Positions 9,312-17,701 of a DNA stretch of 64,000 nucleotides are shown here, one piece after another (the first letter of the stretch is position 1; each line of letters starts with the position of its first letter). Position numbers and translations under genes: made by a program. This DNA is from Rhodopirellula bahusiensis (GTDB taxonomy: Bacteria > Planctomycetota > Planctomycetia > Pirellulales > Pirellulaceae). The notes under the pieces were generated by a model that was given only the letters and a program-made list of their open reading frames with translations, made no database searches and was not told the origin of the DNA. Location of the stretch: contig NZ_NIZW01000008.1 of the NCBI RefSeq assembly GCF_002727185.1, positions 248,001-312,000 of the forward strand. The letters run 5' to 3'.

Positions 9312-12022
9312 TCGACAACACAAACGACGACACGCTTGGCGAAAGCAATGACGATCGCAAAGCAGCTATTGCGAAGCTGGAACGGCAAGCGGCCAGCGAT
9401 GCGGGGCTGAACCAATCGAGCCGAACGACACGAAAAGCCGTTGCTTCGATTCGTCGTCAGTTGCCAAGGCGTTCGCAGCTTCGTTCCCTCACAAGCAAGG
9501 TTTCCCGGCTTTCCCGACCGAGTCGATACGAACGGACGCTACAACGACGTGCACTGAATGAAACGCGGATTGAGCGGCTATCGGATTCTGACATCGCGGC
9601 GATTCCACCCGCTGAGGTTCCCAGCGAAGAGGCAGCGATTGAGAAACATCGCCGGGCACTGCCAGCGTTCTATCACCAACAACACGGTGGTCGCACGCAG
9701 GCTGAGTTACTGGAGATGCGTGACTTTCGCCGTGATCAGATCCCATCGCAGTTTACGGTTAAAGAATGGAGGTCATTGGTTCGCCAACAGTTGCATGACT
9801 GGGCCGAGAGTGCGACGAAGCCTGAATCGTTGGCTGGCGAACCGAGACAGCAACCAGCCCCAATGGCTCAAACGCCAACAGAACAAGCTGCACGCGTCGT
9901 TGAGGCCGCTTCCGTCGATGTCCAACAGCCATCGAACGATGGAACCAACGCCGATCCTGTGAAAATTGATCCAGAATCGTTCGTGACACTGGCAACTCAA
10001 GACCATCGCTTGTTGAACGCACGACGTGGCGAGGTGGAACACGACCCTGAATTGCTTCGACGGTTTGATTCAATCCACAACCAGCAGCAACATCCTGACA
10101 GTGGCGAGCCGATCGACCTCGAAGCTGAGGTGGCAAAAGCTTCGAAATCTGTTGCCCAAGAACAAGCCCGATCTGTGATGGATGGCACGCCGGGGGATAT
10201 GAACACGGAACATCCATCGCGGTCAGAAACAACGGTGGACATGCTCCAGATCGGTGCTGATGCTCTGGGAATCGTCGATCAGACCGCAATCACCGACAGC
10301 GCCAACGCGATGGTGAGCTTGGCACGTGCGGCGATGGACCCGCGACGGCGGAAAGAACATCTGCGAAACGCTGCTGTCAGTTTCATCTCGACCGCACCGG
10401 TGGTTGGAGACTTCGCGAAAGTCTTCAAAGCATCGAGCATGAAGCGAACGTTTCAGAGTGCGGCGTTTCACGAGTCTGAAAAGAAGCCGAGCAGCCAGCG
10501 GGCACCGCGACGGCGGGAGAATGGTCGCGACGACAGAGTTCAATCATCAAACGAGCATGACTTCGACGTCAAGCCTTGGATGGGCGATTCAATCAACGAC
10601 TTCCTGGACGTTGCCAAACTCGGCAAGCCACAAGACATCCCAAAGGGACGGTCACCATCGCTGGCTCAGCTGCGACAGCGATCATCAAGCGGTGCCGACG
10701 CCGCCAGGACGTTCGTTGAGCATCACGGCGGATTCAGCGGTGAAACGGGCAAGACGGACGTTTTAAAGGTTGCCGAGGCGATGGAGGCAATGAAACGCCA
10801 GCAAGACGCCATGCCGCCGGTTGAAACACGGCCTGAATCACGCGGTCAGCAACCAGGAGATCTTGATCCAAACGCTACCGACACGAGCTCGGTCAGCAAT
10901 GCCGTCGATTTGGGGCAGCTCGCCTTGGATGGCATCGGAATCGCTGATCCAACACCGATCAGCGACGGTTTAAACACGGCAATCAGTATTGGTCGCGCGG
11001 TCACCGATCCAAACCGCCGTGGCGAACATTTACAGAATGCCGCGATCAGTGCGGTTTCGATGATTCCGTTCGTCGGCGACTTGGCAAAGGTTTTCAAGGC
11101 ACCGCGTGCAACCAGGTCGGTCAACCAAGCGACCCGGGCGATGAAACGACAACCAGCTGGGAAAGCAGCGAACCGACTTGATGGCATCGTGGATGCTCAA
11201 CGTGTGGACGACATTGCCGAAGGATCATCGATGGCAAACCGGACTACGGCCGGCGATACTGCAGGCGGATCAGGCGGGGGAGACGTGCCACCAATTTCAC
11301 CAAGTATCACCGACCCGGGCGATCCTGATCGGGATCCGCGTGAGACCAAACGTCGAATCGAAGATCAACGGAAGTTGCAGGAATTGCAAGACAGCTACCT
11401 CGACACGCTGGAAGACGTTGTCCTGGCCACGGGAGCGTTTGGAGTCGCATTGCTGGGAGCCGTCAAGGCAGTTGGTGTCGTCATTGCGGCGAACAAATCG
11501 ACCATCAGCAACAACAAACATCTTGAAGAACTGAACCCCGTGATTGCCGGTGCCTTCGTTCGTCACGAACTGGATGAGGTTCGCCGAAACCTTCGTCGTG
11601 GGGAAGCTTTGCAAGATCAAGTCGCGAACGCCATCGAAGCGGATTCTGAATACGAAACGATGCGTGCGAAGTTCACAACTCCGATCGATTCAATGAAGGC
11701 TGATTTTGGAACTGCTGGAACAGAAGTCACTTCCACCATGGCCGAATTTGGAGATGCAATGACGGGATTATCCAGAAACCTCAACATCTTGTCGCAGGCC
11801 GTTTCATTCTCGTCGACGCTCTTCTCTGGACTGAATGACATCGCCAAGTCTGGCCTGGATCTATTCTCCGGCAAGCCAATCGCCGAATGGATGACAGGCA
11901 AGAAGGACGAGCCGAAAGTGAATCCGAACGCTACGCCAGCTCAAAAGTTCCTAGATGACATCCGAGACGGAAAGTTTGATGGCCGCTCCGATGTTCCGCC
12001 ATTCTTTACGAGGAAATTCTGA
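9308..12022 (+). CDS. 904-aa orphan with internal duplication and hydrophobic segments, pre-toxin-like
   Basis: Two segments of about 75 residues match each other: near residues 307-380 (ending AAVSFISTAPVVGDFAKVFK) and 526-604 (ending AAISAVSMIPFVGDLAKVFK). Each holds a DP-rich helix with a DPxRRxEHLxNAA core. The VGDxAKxxK motif is typical of hydrophobic pre-toxin segments in polymorphic toxins and in some phage proteins. A probable membrane helix lies near 705-731 (ATGAFGVALLGAVKAVGVVI), followed by a helical C-terminus. The first 300 residues are charged and Gln/Pro rich. No nuclease or other toxin domain is recognised. A membrane-perforating or virion-associated protein is an inference. 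The start is ATG 9308; the upstream extension overlaps the previous gene. Confidence 0.65.
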   Translation: MIDNTNDDTLGESNDDRKAAIAKLERQAASDAGLNQSSRTTRKAVASIRRQLPRRSQLRSLTSKVSRLSRPSRYERTLQRRALNETRIERLSDSDIAAIPPAEVPSEEAAIEKHRRALPAFYHQQHGGRTQAELLEMRDFRRDQIPSQFTVKEWRSLVRQQLHDWAESATKPESLAGEPRQQPAPMAQTPTEQAARVVEAASVDVQQPSNDGTNADPVKIDPESFVTLATQDHRLLNARRGEVEHDPELLRRFDSIHNQQQHPDSGEPIDLEAEVAKASKSVAQEQARSVMDGTPGDMNTEHPSRSETTVDMLQIGADALGIVDQTAITDSANAMVSLARAAMDPRRRKEHLRNAAVSFISTAPVVGDFAKVFKASSMKRTFQSAAFHESEKKPSSQRAPRRRENGRDDRVQSSNEHDFDVKPWMGDSINDFLDVAKLGKPQDIPKGRSPSLAQLRQRSSSGADAARTFVEHHGGFSGETGKTDVLKVAEAMEAMKRQQDAMPPVETRPESRGQQPGDLDPNATDTSSVSNAVDLGQLALDGIGIADPTPISDGLNTAISIGRAVTDPNRRGEHLQNAAISAVSMIPFVGDLAKVFKAPRATRSVNQATRAMKRQPAGKAANRLDGIVDAQRVDDIAEGSSMANRTTAGDTAGGSGGGDVPPISPSITDPGDPDRDPRETKRRIEDQRKLQELQDSYLDTLEDVVLATGAFGVALLGAVKAVGVVIAANKSTISNNKHLEELNPVIAGAFVRHELDEVRRNLRRGEALQDQVANAIEADSEYETMRAKFTTPIDSMKADFGTAGTEVTSTMAEFGDAMTGLSRNLNILSQAVSFSSTLFSGLNDIAKSGLDLFSGKPIAEWMTGKKDEPKVNPNATPAQKFLDDIRDGKFDGRSDVPPFFTRKF

Positions 12023-12037
12023 ATCACTGAATGATTT

Positions 12038-12826
12038 CTATGCATCGCGGTCAAAGAGTTCCCTGAGCAACGTTTTGGAATCACTCACGTCTTCTGCAAC
12101 TCGGAACGCAACGATCATGAACTCGCAGGCGACTCGTAGGATCAAAAGCGGAATCACGAAAAAGAGGTTCACAATGATGATGGTCAAAATAATTCCAAAA
12201 GCATTGCCAGGCATAGATGCACCCACGTAGCCCCCGCCACCATTTTCAACGAACGAAAGCGATTGGCCGATCGACGCTGACGCAAGATAGGGTTTTGGCA
12301 AAACGTCGGTGGCGGCAACGCCACCGATCGCAAATTTCATTAGTTCGATCGCACTGCCAATGAACGCTCCACCCCAGAAAACAATTGTTGCTAGAACGAT
12401 CGTCACCGTTCCGATCCCGTAGATGAATCGGATGATCCAGGGCGTTGCAAAGCTATTGAACCGGAAGTCGAAAATCGTGATGAATGCACTCAATGGATCA
12501 CGTGGAATCGCCAGTTTGATTCGCTTCCCGCCCGGCCTGCCAGGTTCGATTTTCAACTGGAAGTCTGGCTTCGTTTCTCGATCAATGATCGGCTCTTCTG
12601 GCTCCGGTTCGCTGGTTGGCGGCGGCTCACTGGCTGGCATCACTTCCCGAATTTGCCGCACACGCTTGGCCAGAATCCATTGTCCCTCAGTGTGCTTGTC
12701 GTGCTTCACTTCCGAATCAAAAACAATGTCGCCACGCGATGCGGCTTCAACCAAGACAGCCAAGCTGAAAGGTCCGTGCTCTATTTTGTCGTGATGACGA
12801 AGAAGCCAACCGCTGATCGTTTCCAT
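12038..12826 (-). CDS. GYF_2-domain membrane protein
   Basis: About 262 residues from ATG 12826; a GTG at 12874 would add 16 residues. Residues 3-60 match the GYF_2 pattern common in planctomycetes: GWLLRHHDKIEHGPFSLAVL, then GQWILAKRV. A proline/glutamate-rich linker (SEPPPTSEPEPEEP) follows, then two to three membrane helices (IVLATIVFWGGAFIG; NAFGIILTIIIVNLFFVIPL). The tail is in the cytosol or periplasm. It is convergent with the 904-aa gene (15-base gap) and divergent from the recombinase gene. GYF_2 domains are thought to mediate protein contacts. Its role here is unknown; it may be cargo. Confidence 0.65.
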   Translation of the reverse strand: METISGWLLRHHDKIEHGPFSLAVLVEAASRGDIVFDSEVKHDKHTEGQWILAKRVRQIREVMPASEPPPTSEPEPEEPIIDRETKPDFQLKIEPGRPGGKRIKLAIPRDPLSAFITIFDFRFNSFATPWIIRFIYGIGTVTIVLATIVFWGGAFIGSAIELMKFAIGGVAATDVLPKPYLASASIGQSLSFVENGGGGYVGASMPGNAFGIILTIIIVNLFFVIPLLILRVACEFMIVAFRVAEDVSDSKTLLRELFDRDA

Positions 12827-13082
12827 GTTCAATTCCAGTGACGCGTTTGAGTGATTGCGGCGCACGTTAGTCACGACAACCGCCGCTTGCTATCTCATCG
12901 CAAAATTCTTTCCGTAAGTGCGGAGATGGTCGGTCGAGGCCGCAAAGCTTTCGCAACCATCTGATCCGGTGCCAAATGGCTGGCAATTCCGTAGATCAAT
13001 GCGAAACGAGGCTTTTCTGTTGGAAAACTGATTCAGCGTGCACAAAAAAACGGAGGGCCAGTTCTCACGCAGGGAGATAAAA

Positions 13083-14141
13083 ATGGGAATGCCTTGGTTT
13101 CGAAAAAGCCGTGGAGAGTGGTATGTCACCCGCGGCAGAAAACAGATTTCACTTGGAGCGAACAAGTTGGCGGCGTTTCAGAAATGGCACGAAATGGAGG
13201 CGGCGTTCCAGCGTGGCGAGGCAAAGAACCCCACCTTCAATGAGCTCGCTTTAGCATTCTTCAGGTCCTGCGAAAGAAAGGTGCGAAATGGAGACATCAG
13301 TGAAAAAACGGTTGAGGATTACCGCTGGTATATCAATCGTTTCTCCACTTACTACGGCAAATCGCTGTCGCTAAACATCGAACCTCGACACGTCAGTGAT
13401 TGGCTGGATGCGGAGTCGACGTGGGGCAACTCCGCTCAGCGAGGTGCGATCACAGCAATCAAGCGTCTCTACTCATGGGCATTCAAAGAACGGCGGATCA
13501 CAGATAATCCTTTGGCTGGCATCGAGAAGCCTTCTGCAAACCGACGTTCCAGATTGATTGATGCGGAAACTCACTCACGCATGATCCTGCGCGTGCGACA
13601 TGGAGGCTACGCGTGCCCTTCCGACAAGCAGTTTCAACTGGTCTTGGTTGCAATGAAGCATTCTGGCGGCAGACCGCAAGATATCGCCAACGCGAGAGTC
13701 GAATACGTCAAGGAAGATTATTCGCGATGGGAATTGCCCAAACACAAACGATACCGGCACACCCTGAAACCAAAATTAGTCTATCTGTCTCCGTGCCTGC
13801 GAACCGTCACAATGATCTTGAAGGCGGGGCGATCAAAAGGGCCGCTGTTTCAAGGGCGACGTGGCCCTCTGACTGTCAACGCGATTGGATGCCGGATCAA
13901 GCGATTGACGGAACAATTGAAGATTCCCCCGGGCTTGATCGCGTACACCTACCGCCACACGTTCATTACCGAGTCGCTGCAGCGTGGCGTTGATGTTGCC
14001 ACGGTGGCTGTTCTTGCAGGAACAAGCATCCAAATGATCGAACGCCACTATTCACACATCTATCAGGATCATGAACGTTTGGTGCGAGAGGTGGCGGTCT
14101 GTGTTGGATCAAAATCGGTGTTGCCGGCTGACTCGAAATGA
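13083..14141 (+). CDS. Tyrosine recombinase (phage-type integrase)
   Basis: 352 residues from ATG 13083, with GGGAGA at 13073-13078. The GTG 13038 extension lacks a ribosome site. An N-terminal arm-binding segment (MPWFRKSRGEWYV) is followed by a SAM-like core-binding domain (FNELALAFFRSCERKV) and a catalytic domain. Visible catalytic residues are Arg in KHSGGRPQDIAN near 197, Lys in KHKRYRH, the YRHTFITE box, and the nucleophile in IERHYSH near 323. The usual first His of the HxxR box is Tyr here (YTYR), a substitution seen in some integrases. It would integrate and excise the element at the tRNA site. It is not next to the fragment at 19164, which is unusual. Confidence 0.92.
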   Translation: MGMPWFRKSRGEWYVTRGRKQISLGANKLAAFQKWHEMEAAFQRGEAKNPTFNELALAFFRSCERKVRNGDISEKTVEDYRWYINRFSTYYGKSLSLNIEPRHVSDWLDAESTWGNSAQRGAITAIKRLYSWAFKERRITDNPLAGIEKPSANRRSRLIDAETHSRMILRVRHGGYACPSDKQFQLVLVAMKHSGGRPQDIANARVEYVKEDYSRWELPKHKRYRHTLKPKLVYLSPCLRTVTMILKAGRSKGPLFQGRRGPLTVNAIGCRIKRLTEQLKIPPGLIAYTYRHTFITESLQRGVDVATVAVLAGTSIQMIERHYSHIYQDHERLVREVAVCVGSKSVLPADSK

Positions 14142-14508
14142 CGGCAGAATTACACATGGTGAGAAGATGAAATCGGAAATTCGTGCTTGGTAAAATTCGT
14201 TTCAGGCTTGACGGGCGGATTGAAAAACCTCATTTTGGCTGGGTCGTTTGGCTGTTGTGCAGGAGTAAGAAACTTGCACAACTTGACCGGTGGTTTTCTC
14301 TGACCACGGGTGACAACGCCATGAATTACAATCTCAACGAGACAGAATGCCAAAGCCCAATCATTGGTGGACAATCGAAGCATCGATCCGCAAAGGCGGG
14401 GAGCAACGAAAAGTCCTGCGTGGTGTAATTCCCACGTTTCTTAGCCGGTGATTGGGCTTTGTCATGCGCCGACCCTTTGCACGGGGGAAGCGGAAAGGTT
14501 GACTTTTT
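14142..14508 (+). other. Non-coding gap after the recombinase gene with a stem-loop
   Basis: No convincing gene. GTTGTGCA at 14254-14261 pairs with TGCACAAC at 14275-14282 (13-base loop). The stretch that follows, ACTTGACCGGTGGTTTTCTC, resembles AGTTTGACAGGTGGTTTGTT near 54887 in another intergenic region, so a dispersed repeat is possible. The gap ends with GGAAAGGTTGACTTTTT before the ATG at 14509. Confidence 0.45.
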
Positions 14509-15384
14509 ATGTCAACGGCATCCAAAGAAGCGAAGTCCACAGAGCGAGTTTACGGAACCGATCCCTGGACGTGGCCTTTGCTGCGTCTTGATCGCGATTC
14601 GAGTTTGTTCAGGGTCTATGAATCCGACATTCAGAGCGGCGACGGTACGGCGAAACCGAACGTTGCCGGTCGAGTCAATGACGATGGTCAGCCAGACATG
14701 TACGGAGGCGACGTCAATCTGTATTCGGCGTCAGACGCTTGGCGGGAGCTGTATCACATGGACGAAGCCGAGGAGAGCGTCTCGCTGATGGTCGGGCCCG
14801 GTGTTGGACCGGTCACGCTCGAATTTCCAACGTTTCATCCCGACCAGTGGGCCGTCTGGAAAATTGCGAATGGCGACACGAAGCCGATGTTCATGGGGTT
14901 CTTCGACCGCCTCGAAGCCCGGGACGTTGCGAAGCGAATTCTTGCCGCCGACGACTGCCCGATTCTTGCCACGCCGTACTTGATTTACACCAATGACTGG
15001 GATGATGAAAGCCAACACGGCACCTACTACGAACCGCGCGACCAAACCCAGAACGACACCATCGCCGCGGCTTTGCCTGACTACTCATCGGATGATTTGA
15101 GGAGAGTGGCTTCGCCGGGCGGACTGATCGTCAATCGATGCGTCGACTTGGTTGCTGTTTTGGCCACGAAATCCAAGCAGGGAACGCACTGGATGACTGT
15201 CATCCCAGAAGACGAAGCGGAATGCTACGTGAGTGATTGTGGCGAAGACTCGATCGAGTGGGAGTGCCTTCCGATTCGGATCCAACTTCCCAACTTGCCG
15301 AGCAGCTTCAAGCTTGAGCTCGGCGAAACCAATCCGGACGTTCGGCTCGTTGCTCACGCCGAGGTTCGGGAGGCGGTTCAATGA
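14509..15384 (+). CDS. Orphan protein, 291 aa, in operon with an integrase-arm/winged-helix protein
   Basis: The product is acidic and soluble, without signal or membrane helices. It has many aromatic residues (TDPWTWPLLRLDRDSS, DQWAVWKIANGDTKPMFMGF) and alternating beta-like segments (LVAVLATKSKQGTHWMTVIP). A His-Asp-rich region appears mid-protein (DDESQHGTYYEP). The stop overlaps the next ATG (ATGA at 15381), implying co-translation. I do not recognise the family. Position between the recombinase and the regulators suggests accessory cargo of the element. Confidence 0.6.
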   Translation: MSTASKEAKSTERVYGTDPWTWPLLRLDRDSSLFRVYESDIQSGDGTAKPNVAGRVNDDGQPDMYGGDVNLYSASDAWRELYHMDEAEESVSLMVGPGVGPVTLEFPTFHPDQWAVWKIANGDTKPMFMGFFDRLEARDVAKRILAADDCPILATPYLIYTNDWDDESQHGTYYEPRDQTQNDTIAAALPDYSSDDLRRVASPGGLIVNRCVDLVAVLATKSKQGTHWMTVIPEDEAECYVSDCGEDSIEWECLPIRIQLPNLPSSFKLELGETNPDVRLVAHAEVREAVQ

Positions 15385-15908
15385 GAAAGCCTTTCTACCG
15401 AAAGTCCCGCGGTTCCTGGTATTTTAACGCCAAGCTTTCCGATGGTCGCTATCGTCAAGTCGAGCTATCTCGCGACCGTGACGAAGCCTTCCGCATCTGG
15501 GAGGAACACTACCGACCGCGGCAAGCGAAACGGCACGAACCGGTTGGGCAACGCGAAGTGATCGTCACGAAAACCAAGACAGTCACGAAGACGGTCGTTC
15601 AGTCGCCTGCCAGTGAGCCGGCACGCAAGCCCGAAAACGTTCGCGGTCGGTATGCCCAGTTCGAGCGACTGCTTCTCTTGGCTGAATTGCTCGCTCCCCT
15701 TCGACGCGGAGCGACGGCCGGCGATCTTTACCGCGATTGCTGCGACCTACTTGGGCGTGTTGTTTGCGAACGCACCATTGAACGAGACTTGGAGTTCCTG
15801 CATCAAGTCGGCACTGTGCAAACTGATGACCATCGCCGCTACCGATGGAACGGGGCAAGTGTTCGCAGCGTTGTGATGGAGCGGATGAACGAAGCGATCG
15901 CCGGATGA
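15381..15908 (+). CDS. Integrase-arm-like domain fused to a winged helix
   Basis: The product is 175 residues. Residues 1-45 (FYRKSRGSWYFN, then RQVELSRDRDEAFRIWEEHY) closely parallel the recombinase N-terminus at 13083 (WFRKSRGEWYV, KQISLGANKLAAFQKWHEM). A Thr/Lys/Val linker follows. Residues about 90-165 form a winged helix of the DeoR/WYL type (RGATAGDLYRDCCDLLGRVV, CERTIERDLEFLHQVG). No catalytic domain is present. A regulator that competes with the integrase for arm sites, such as a recombination directionality factor, is an inference; a plain transcription factor is the simpler alternative. Start overlaps the upstream stop by ATGA. Confidence 0.6.
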   Translation: MRKPFYRKSRGSWYFNAKLSDGRYRQVELSRDRDEAFRIWEEHYRPRQAKRHEPVGQREVIVTKTKTVTKTVVQSPASEPARKPENVRGRYAQFERLLLLAELLAPLRRGATAGDLYRDCCDLLGRVVCERTIERDLEFLHQVGTVQTDDHRRYRWNGASVRSVVMERMNEAIAG

Positions 15909-15984
15909 TCATCCAGCCCGATAGAATGCCAGTCGACTTGGTCCGCTTTTGGTCCGAGCCGACGACGCCTTTCGAGCACCGACC

Positions 15985-16212
15985 ATGAACCAACGCGATA
16001 TAAACGGGATTGTTCGCGAACATTCCCGCCGAAACACGGAAGCGGCAAACGTTCAAAAGCGAATCGACACCGATCGTCAATTGGCAATGCAGAGATACGC
16101 CAATCGCCATGCCTTTCGGAACACACTGTCCGGCATCATAACTGAGTCGATTCGGGCCGACTTCCAGCTTCGTGTTCATTCGATAGTCAGTCAGCATCAA
16201 CAGCACCGGTAG
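15985..16212 (+). CDS. Small basic orphan protein
   Basis: The product is 75 residues from ATG 15985. It is helical and rich in Arg, Gln and His (DINGIVREHSRRNTEAANVQ). An upstream start at 15949 is possible but less likely. It lies between the winged-helix gene and the gene at 16246 on the same strand. Function unknown; coding status rests only on composition and context. Confidence 0.4.
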   Translation: MNQRDINGIVREHSRRNTEAANVQKRIDTDRQLAMQRYANRHAFRNTLSGIITESIRADFQLRVHSIVSQHQQHR

Positions 16213-16245
16213 TTTCGATCACTTCGTCCGGTGTACCATCCTGCC

Positions 16246-16584
16246 ATGAACGCCAACCCAAACACCCTTTGCCGCGATTGCCTTCACGTTGTCGACACAG
16301 TCCCGTCAGACGTCCCGTGGCATGTCATTGAACTGTCCGACTTCATCTTGATTGCCGACGCCCGCGATGAAGCATCTACGCTCATCCTGGAAGCCGTTGC
16401 CAGCCAATTCGGTCAAGTGGTCGCCTCCGAGTCGATCGAATCAAATCACACTGACCGTGGGACGCTGCTGGGCTATCTAGTCAAACCATCCGCCGACCTC
16501 GCCGATCCTGCTGGTTCGATTCGTGCCGCCTACGCGATTGCGACCACCGAAGCGACCGAAGATGAAGAAGCCGGGCCGTTCTGA
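16246..16584 (+). CDS. Orphan protein, 112 aa
   Basis: The N-terminus has one Cys-x2-Cys (TLCRDCLHVVD), which might bind metal, followed by a small alpha/beta domain (DFILIADARDEASTLILEAV) with an acidic C-terminus (TEATEDEEAGPF). ATG 16246 was chosen over an upstream in-frame start at 16231. The gene ends 18 bases before the double-operator promoter at 16602. No family recognised. Confidence 0.55.
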   Translation: MNANPNTLCRDCLHVVDTVPSDVPWHVIELSDFILIADARDEASTLILEAVASQFGQVVASESIESNHTDRGTLLGYLVKPSADLADPAGSIRAAYAIATTEATEDEEAGPF

Positions 16585-16601
16585 AAAGAAACCCCGAGAA
16601 A

Positions 16602-16645
16602 CACCCTAAAGGTGTATTGCACCCTAAGGGTGAACTGGCTAGAAT
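16602..16645 (+). promoter_or_regulatory. Sigma-70-like promoter overlapped by two palindromic operators
   Basis: TTGCAC at 16617-16622 and TAGAAT at 16640-16645 are separated by exactly 17 bases, a near-consensus housekeeping promoter. Two palindromes share the core CACCCTAA: CACCCTAAAGGTG (16602-16614, imperfect) and CACCCTAAGGGTG (16620-16632, perfect). Their centres are 18 bases apart, and the second overlaps the -35 box. This arrangement suits a dimeric repressor. The start of transcription would be near 16652, 41 bases before the ATG at 16693. The likely binders are the XRE protein at 17075 or the winged-helix protein at 15381; this is inference. Confidence 0.7.
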
Positions 16646-16692
16646 ACCGATGTTGTTTGAGTGTTTCGCTTTTTTCTTCGTCGGAGTCTTCC

Positions 16693-16989
16693 ATGTCCAA
16701 CGCAATCCCTCGCCCCCGTGCTTATTTCTTCCGCGATGGCGTCGAGCTGACCGCCCACCCCGCGAACGGTCGCCCGGTCGATTGCATGGGCACGCCGTGC
16801 GGAATGACCGGCAAAGCGGTTTGTTTCGATTCGATCACGGTCATCAACGGCCTCTGCAAGTCGTACACGGAACGCGACTTCAAAGGCCCGGTCAGCGTCA
16901 AAATCTGGTCGCCTGAATCGAAAGCGATCTGGTTCGGCATCGCGGACGCGGCAACGGTCGCCAGGCTGAACGCAGAAGCGAAGGCTTAG
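16693..16989 (+). CDS. Small orphan protein under operator control
   Basis: The product is 98 residues: a compact basic alpha/beta protein with four cysteines (DCMGTPCGM, KAVCFDS, INGLCKSYTE). ATG 16693 follows GGAGTC at 16683-16688. It is flanked by the double-operator promoter upstream and the terminator at 17012-17036, so it forms its own transcript. I do not recognise it. Tight regulation within a mobile element is compatible with an anti-repressor, toxin or small regulator, but the sequence does not decide. Confidence 0.6.
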   Translation: MSNAIPRPRAYFFRDGVELTAHPANGRPVDCMGTPCGMTGKAVCFDSITVINGLCKSYTERDFKGPVSVKIWSPESKAIWFGIADAATVARLNAEAKA

Positions 16990-17011
16990 CCAAAAGCCTC
17001 AACTCCCCCGC

Positions 17012-17036
17012 CCCGGTTCATCGCCGGGTCTTTTTT
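17012..17036 (+). terminator. Rho-independent terminator
   Basis: CCCGG (17012-17016) and CCGGG (17024-17028) form a short stem with a 7-base loop, followed by TC and six T. It ends the 16693 transcript before the XRE gene. Confidence 0.75.
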
Positions 17037-17074
17037 CGTTTCCACACCGAACCGCCAACCAGGAGCCCGCCACG

Positions 17075-17365
17075 ATGGCCAAGAAGAAATCAGCTACGAC
17101 GGCGAAACCGACCAAACCAACATCCGGAAAGCGAATTGACAGGGCCGCGTATGGAATCGATCTGCCAGCAGTGCTGGAAACGATCCGGCCTCGCCTGGCA
17201 GGTACTCACGCCGAGATTGCCGATCGGGCCGGGATGTCGAAAGGCAATGTCAGCAACGTGTTGAGCGGGGCAAAGGAGCCGTCCCTGGGCCACTTGGCAG
17301 CACTTGCCCGAGCTGCGGGCGGTCGCATCGACGTGACGTTCATTCCAGAAAAGTCAAAGCGATGA
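17075..17365 (+). CDS. XRE-family HTH regulator
   Basis: The product is 96 residues. A basic disordered tail (about 30 residues) precedes an XRE/Cro-type five-helix domain: GTHAEIADRAGMSKGNVSNV, then GAKEPSLGHLAALARAAGGR, ending in a beta strand (IDVTFIPE). This is typical of small repressors and antitoxins. It is translationally coupled to the next gene (ATGA at 17362). I infer autoregulation or control of the nearby palindromic operators at 16602-16632. Confidence 0.75.
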   Translation: MAKKKSATTAKPTKPTSGKRIDRAAYGIDLPAVLETIRPRLAGTHAEIADRAGMSKGNVSNVLSGAKEPSLGHLAALARAAGGRIDVTFIPEKSKR

Positions 17366-17640
17366 TCTTTAACGACAAGCAGATTCCCGCCACGATCCAC
17401 GAAGCTGCCGAACTGCTGGCAGCCGGGATGACCGACCGGGAGCGTAAACAACTGCTGGCCGGCGATCAGACTGACTTCCATTTCGGGATCGGCAGTGAGA
17501 TTCGAGACCGATGGATTCACGCCGATGGCTCACGGATCCTGCAGGACCTCCAGCGAACGTACACCGGCATTCACGAAGACCAGGTCAGCGAATTGATTAT
17601 CAACGAAGCGAAGGCGATCGTCGCGGGGAGCACGGATTGA
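17362..17640 (+). CDS. DUF6794-like small protein
   Basis: The product is 92 residues. The opening (IFNDKQIPATIHEAAELLAA), the central FHFGIGSEIRDRWIHADGS, and the HEDQVSELIINEA segment match the pattern I know for DUF6794, a family of unknown function found beside mobile elements and immunity loci. Pairing with an XRE gene in one transcript makes a toxin-antitoxin or immunity-like role possible, but no biochemical function is established for the family. Confidence 0.55.
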   Translation: MIFNDKQIPATIHEAAELLAAGMTDRERKQLLAGDQTDFHFGIGSEIRDRWIHADGSRILQDLQRTYTGIHEDQVSELIINEAKAIVAGSTD

Positions 17641-17701
17641 CGAGACTTATTTCATCTCGCAGCCCGCGGGAGATGGTTGAGCGGCAAGGATGCGGCAATT
17701 G

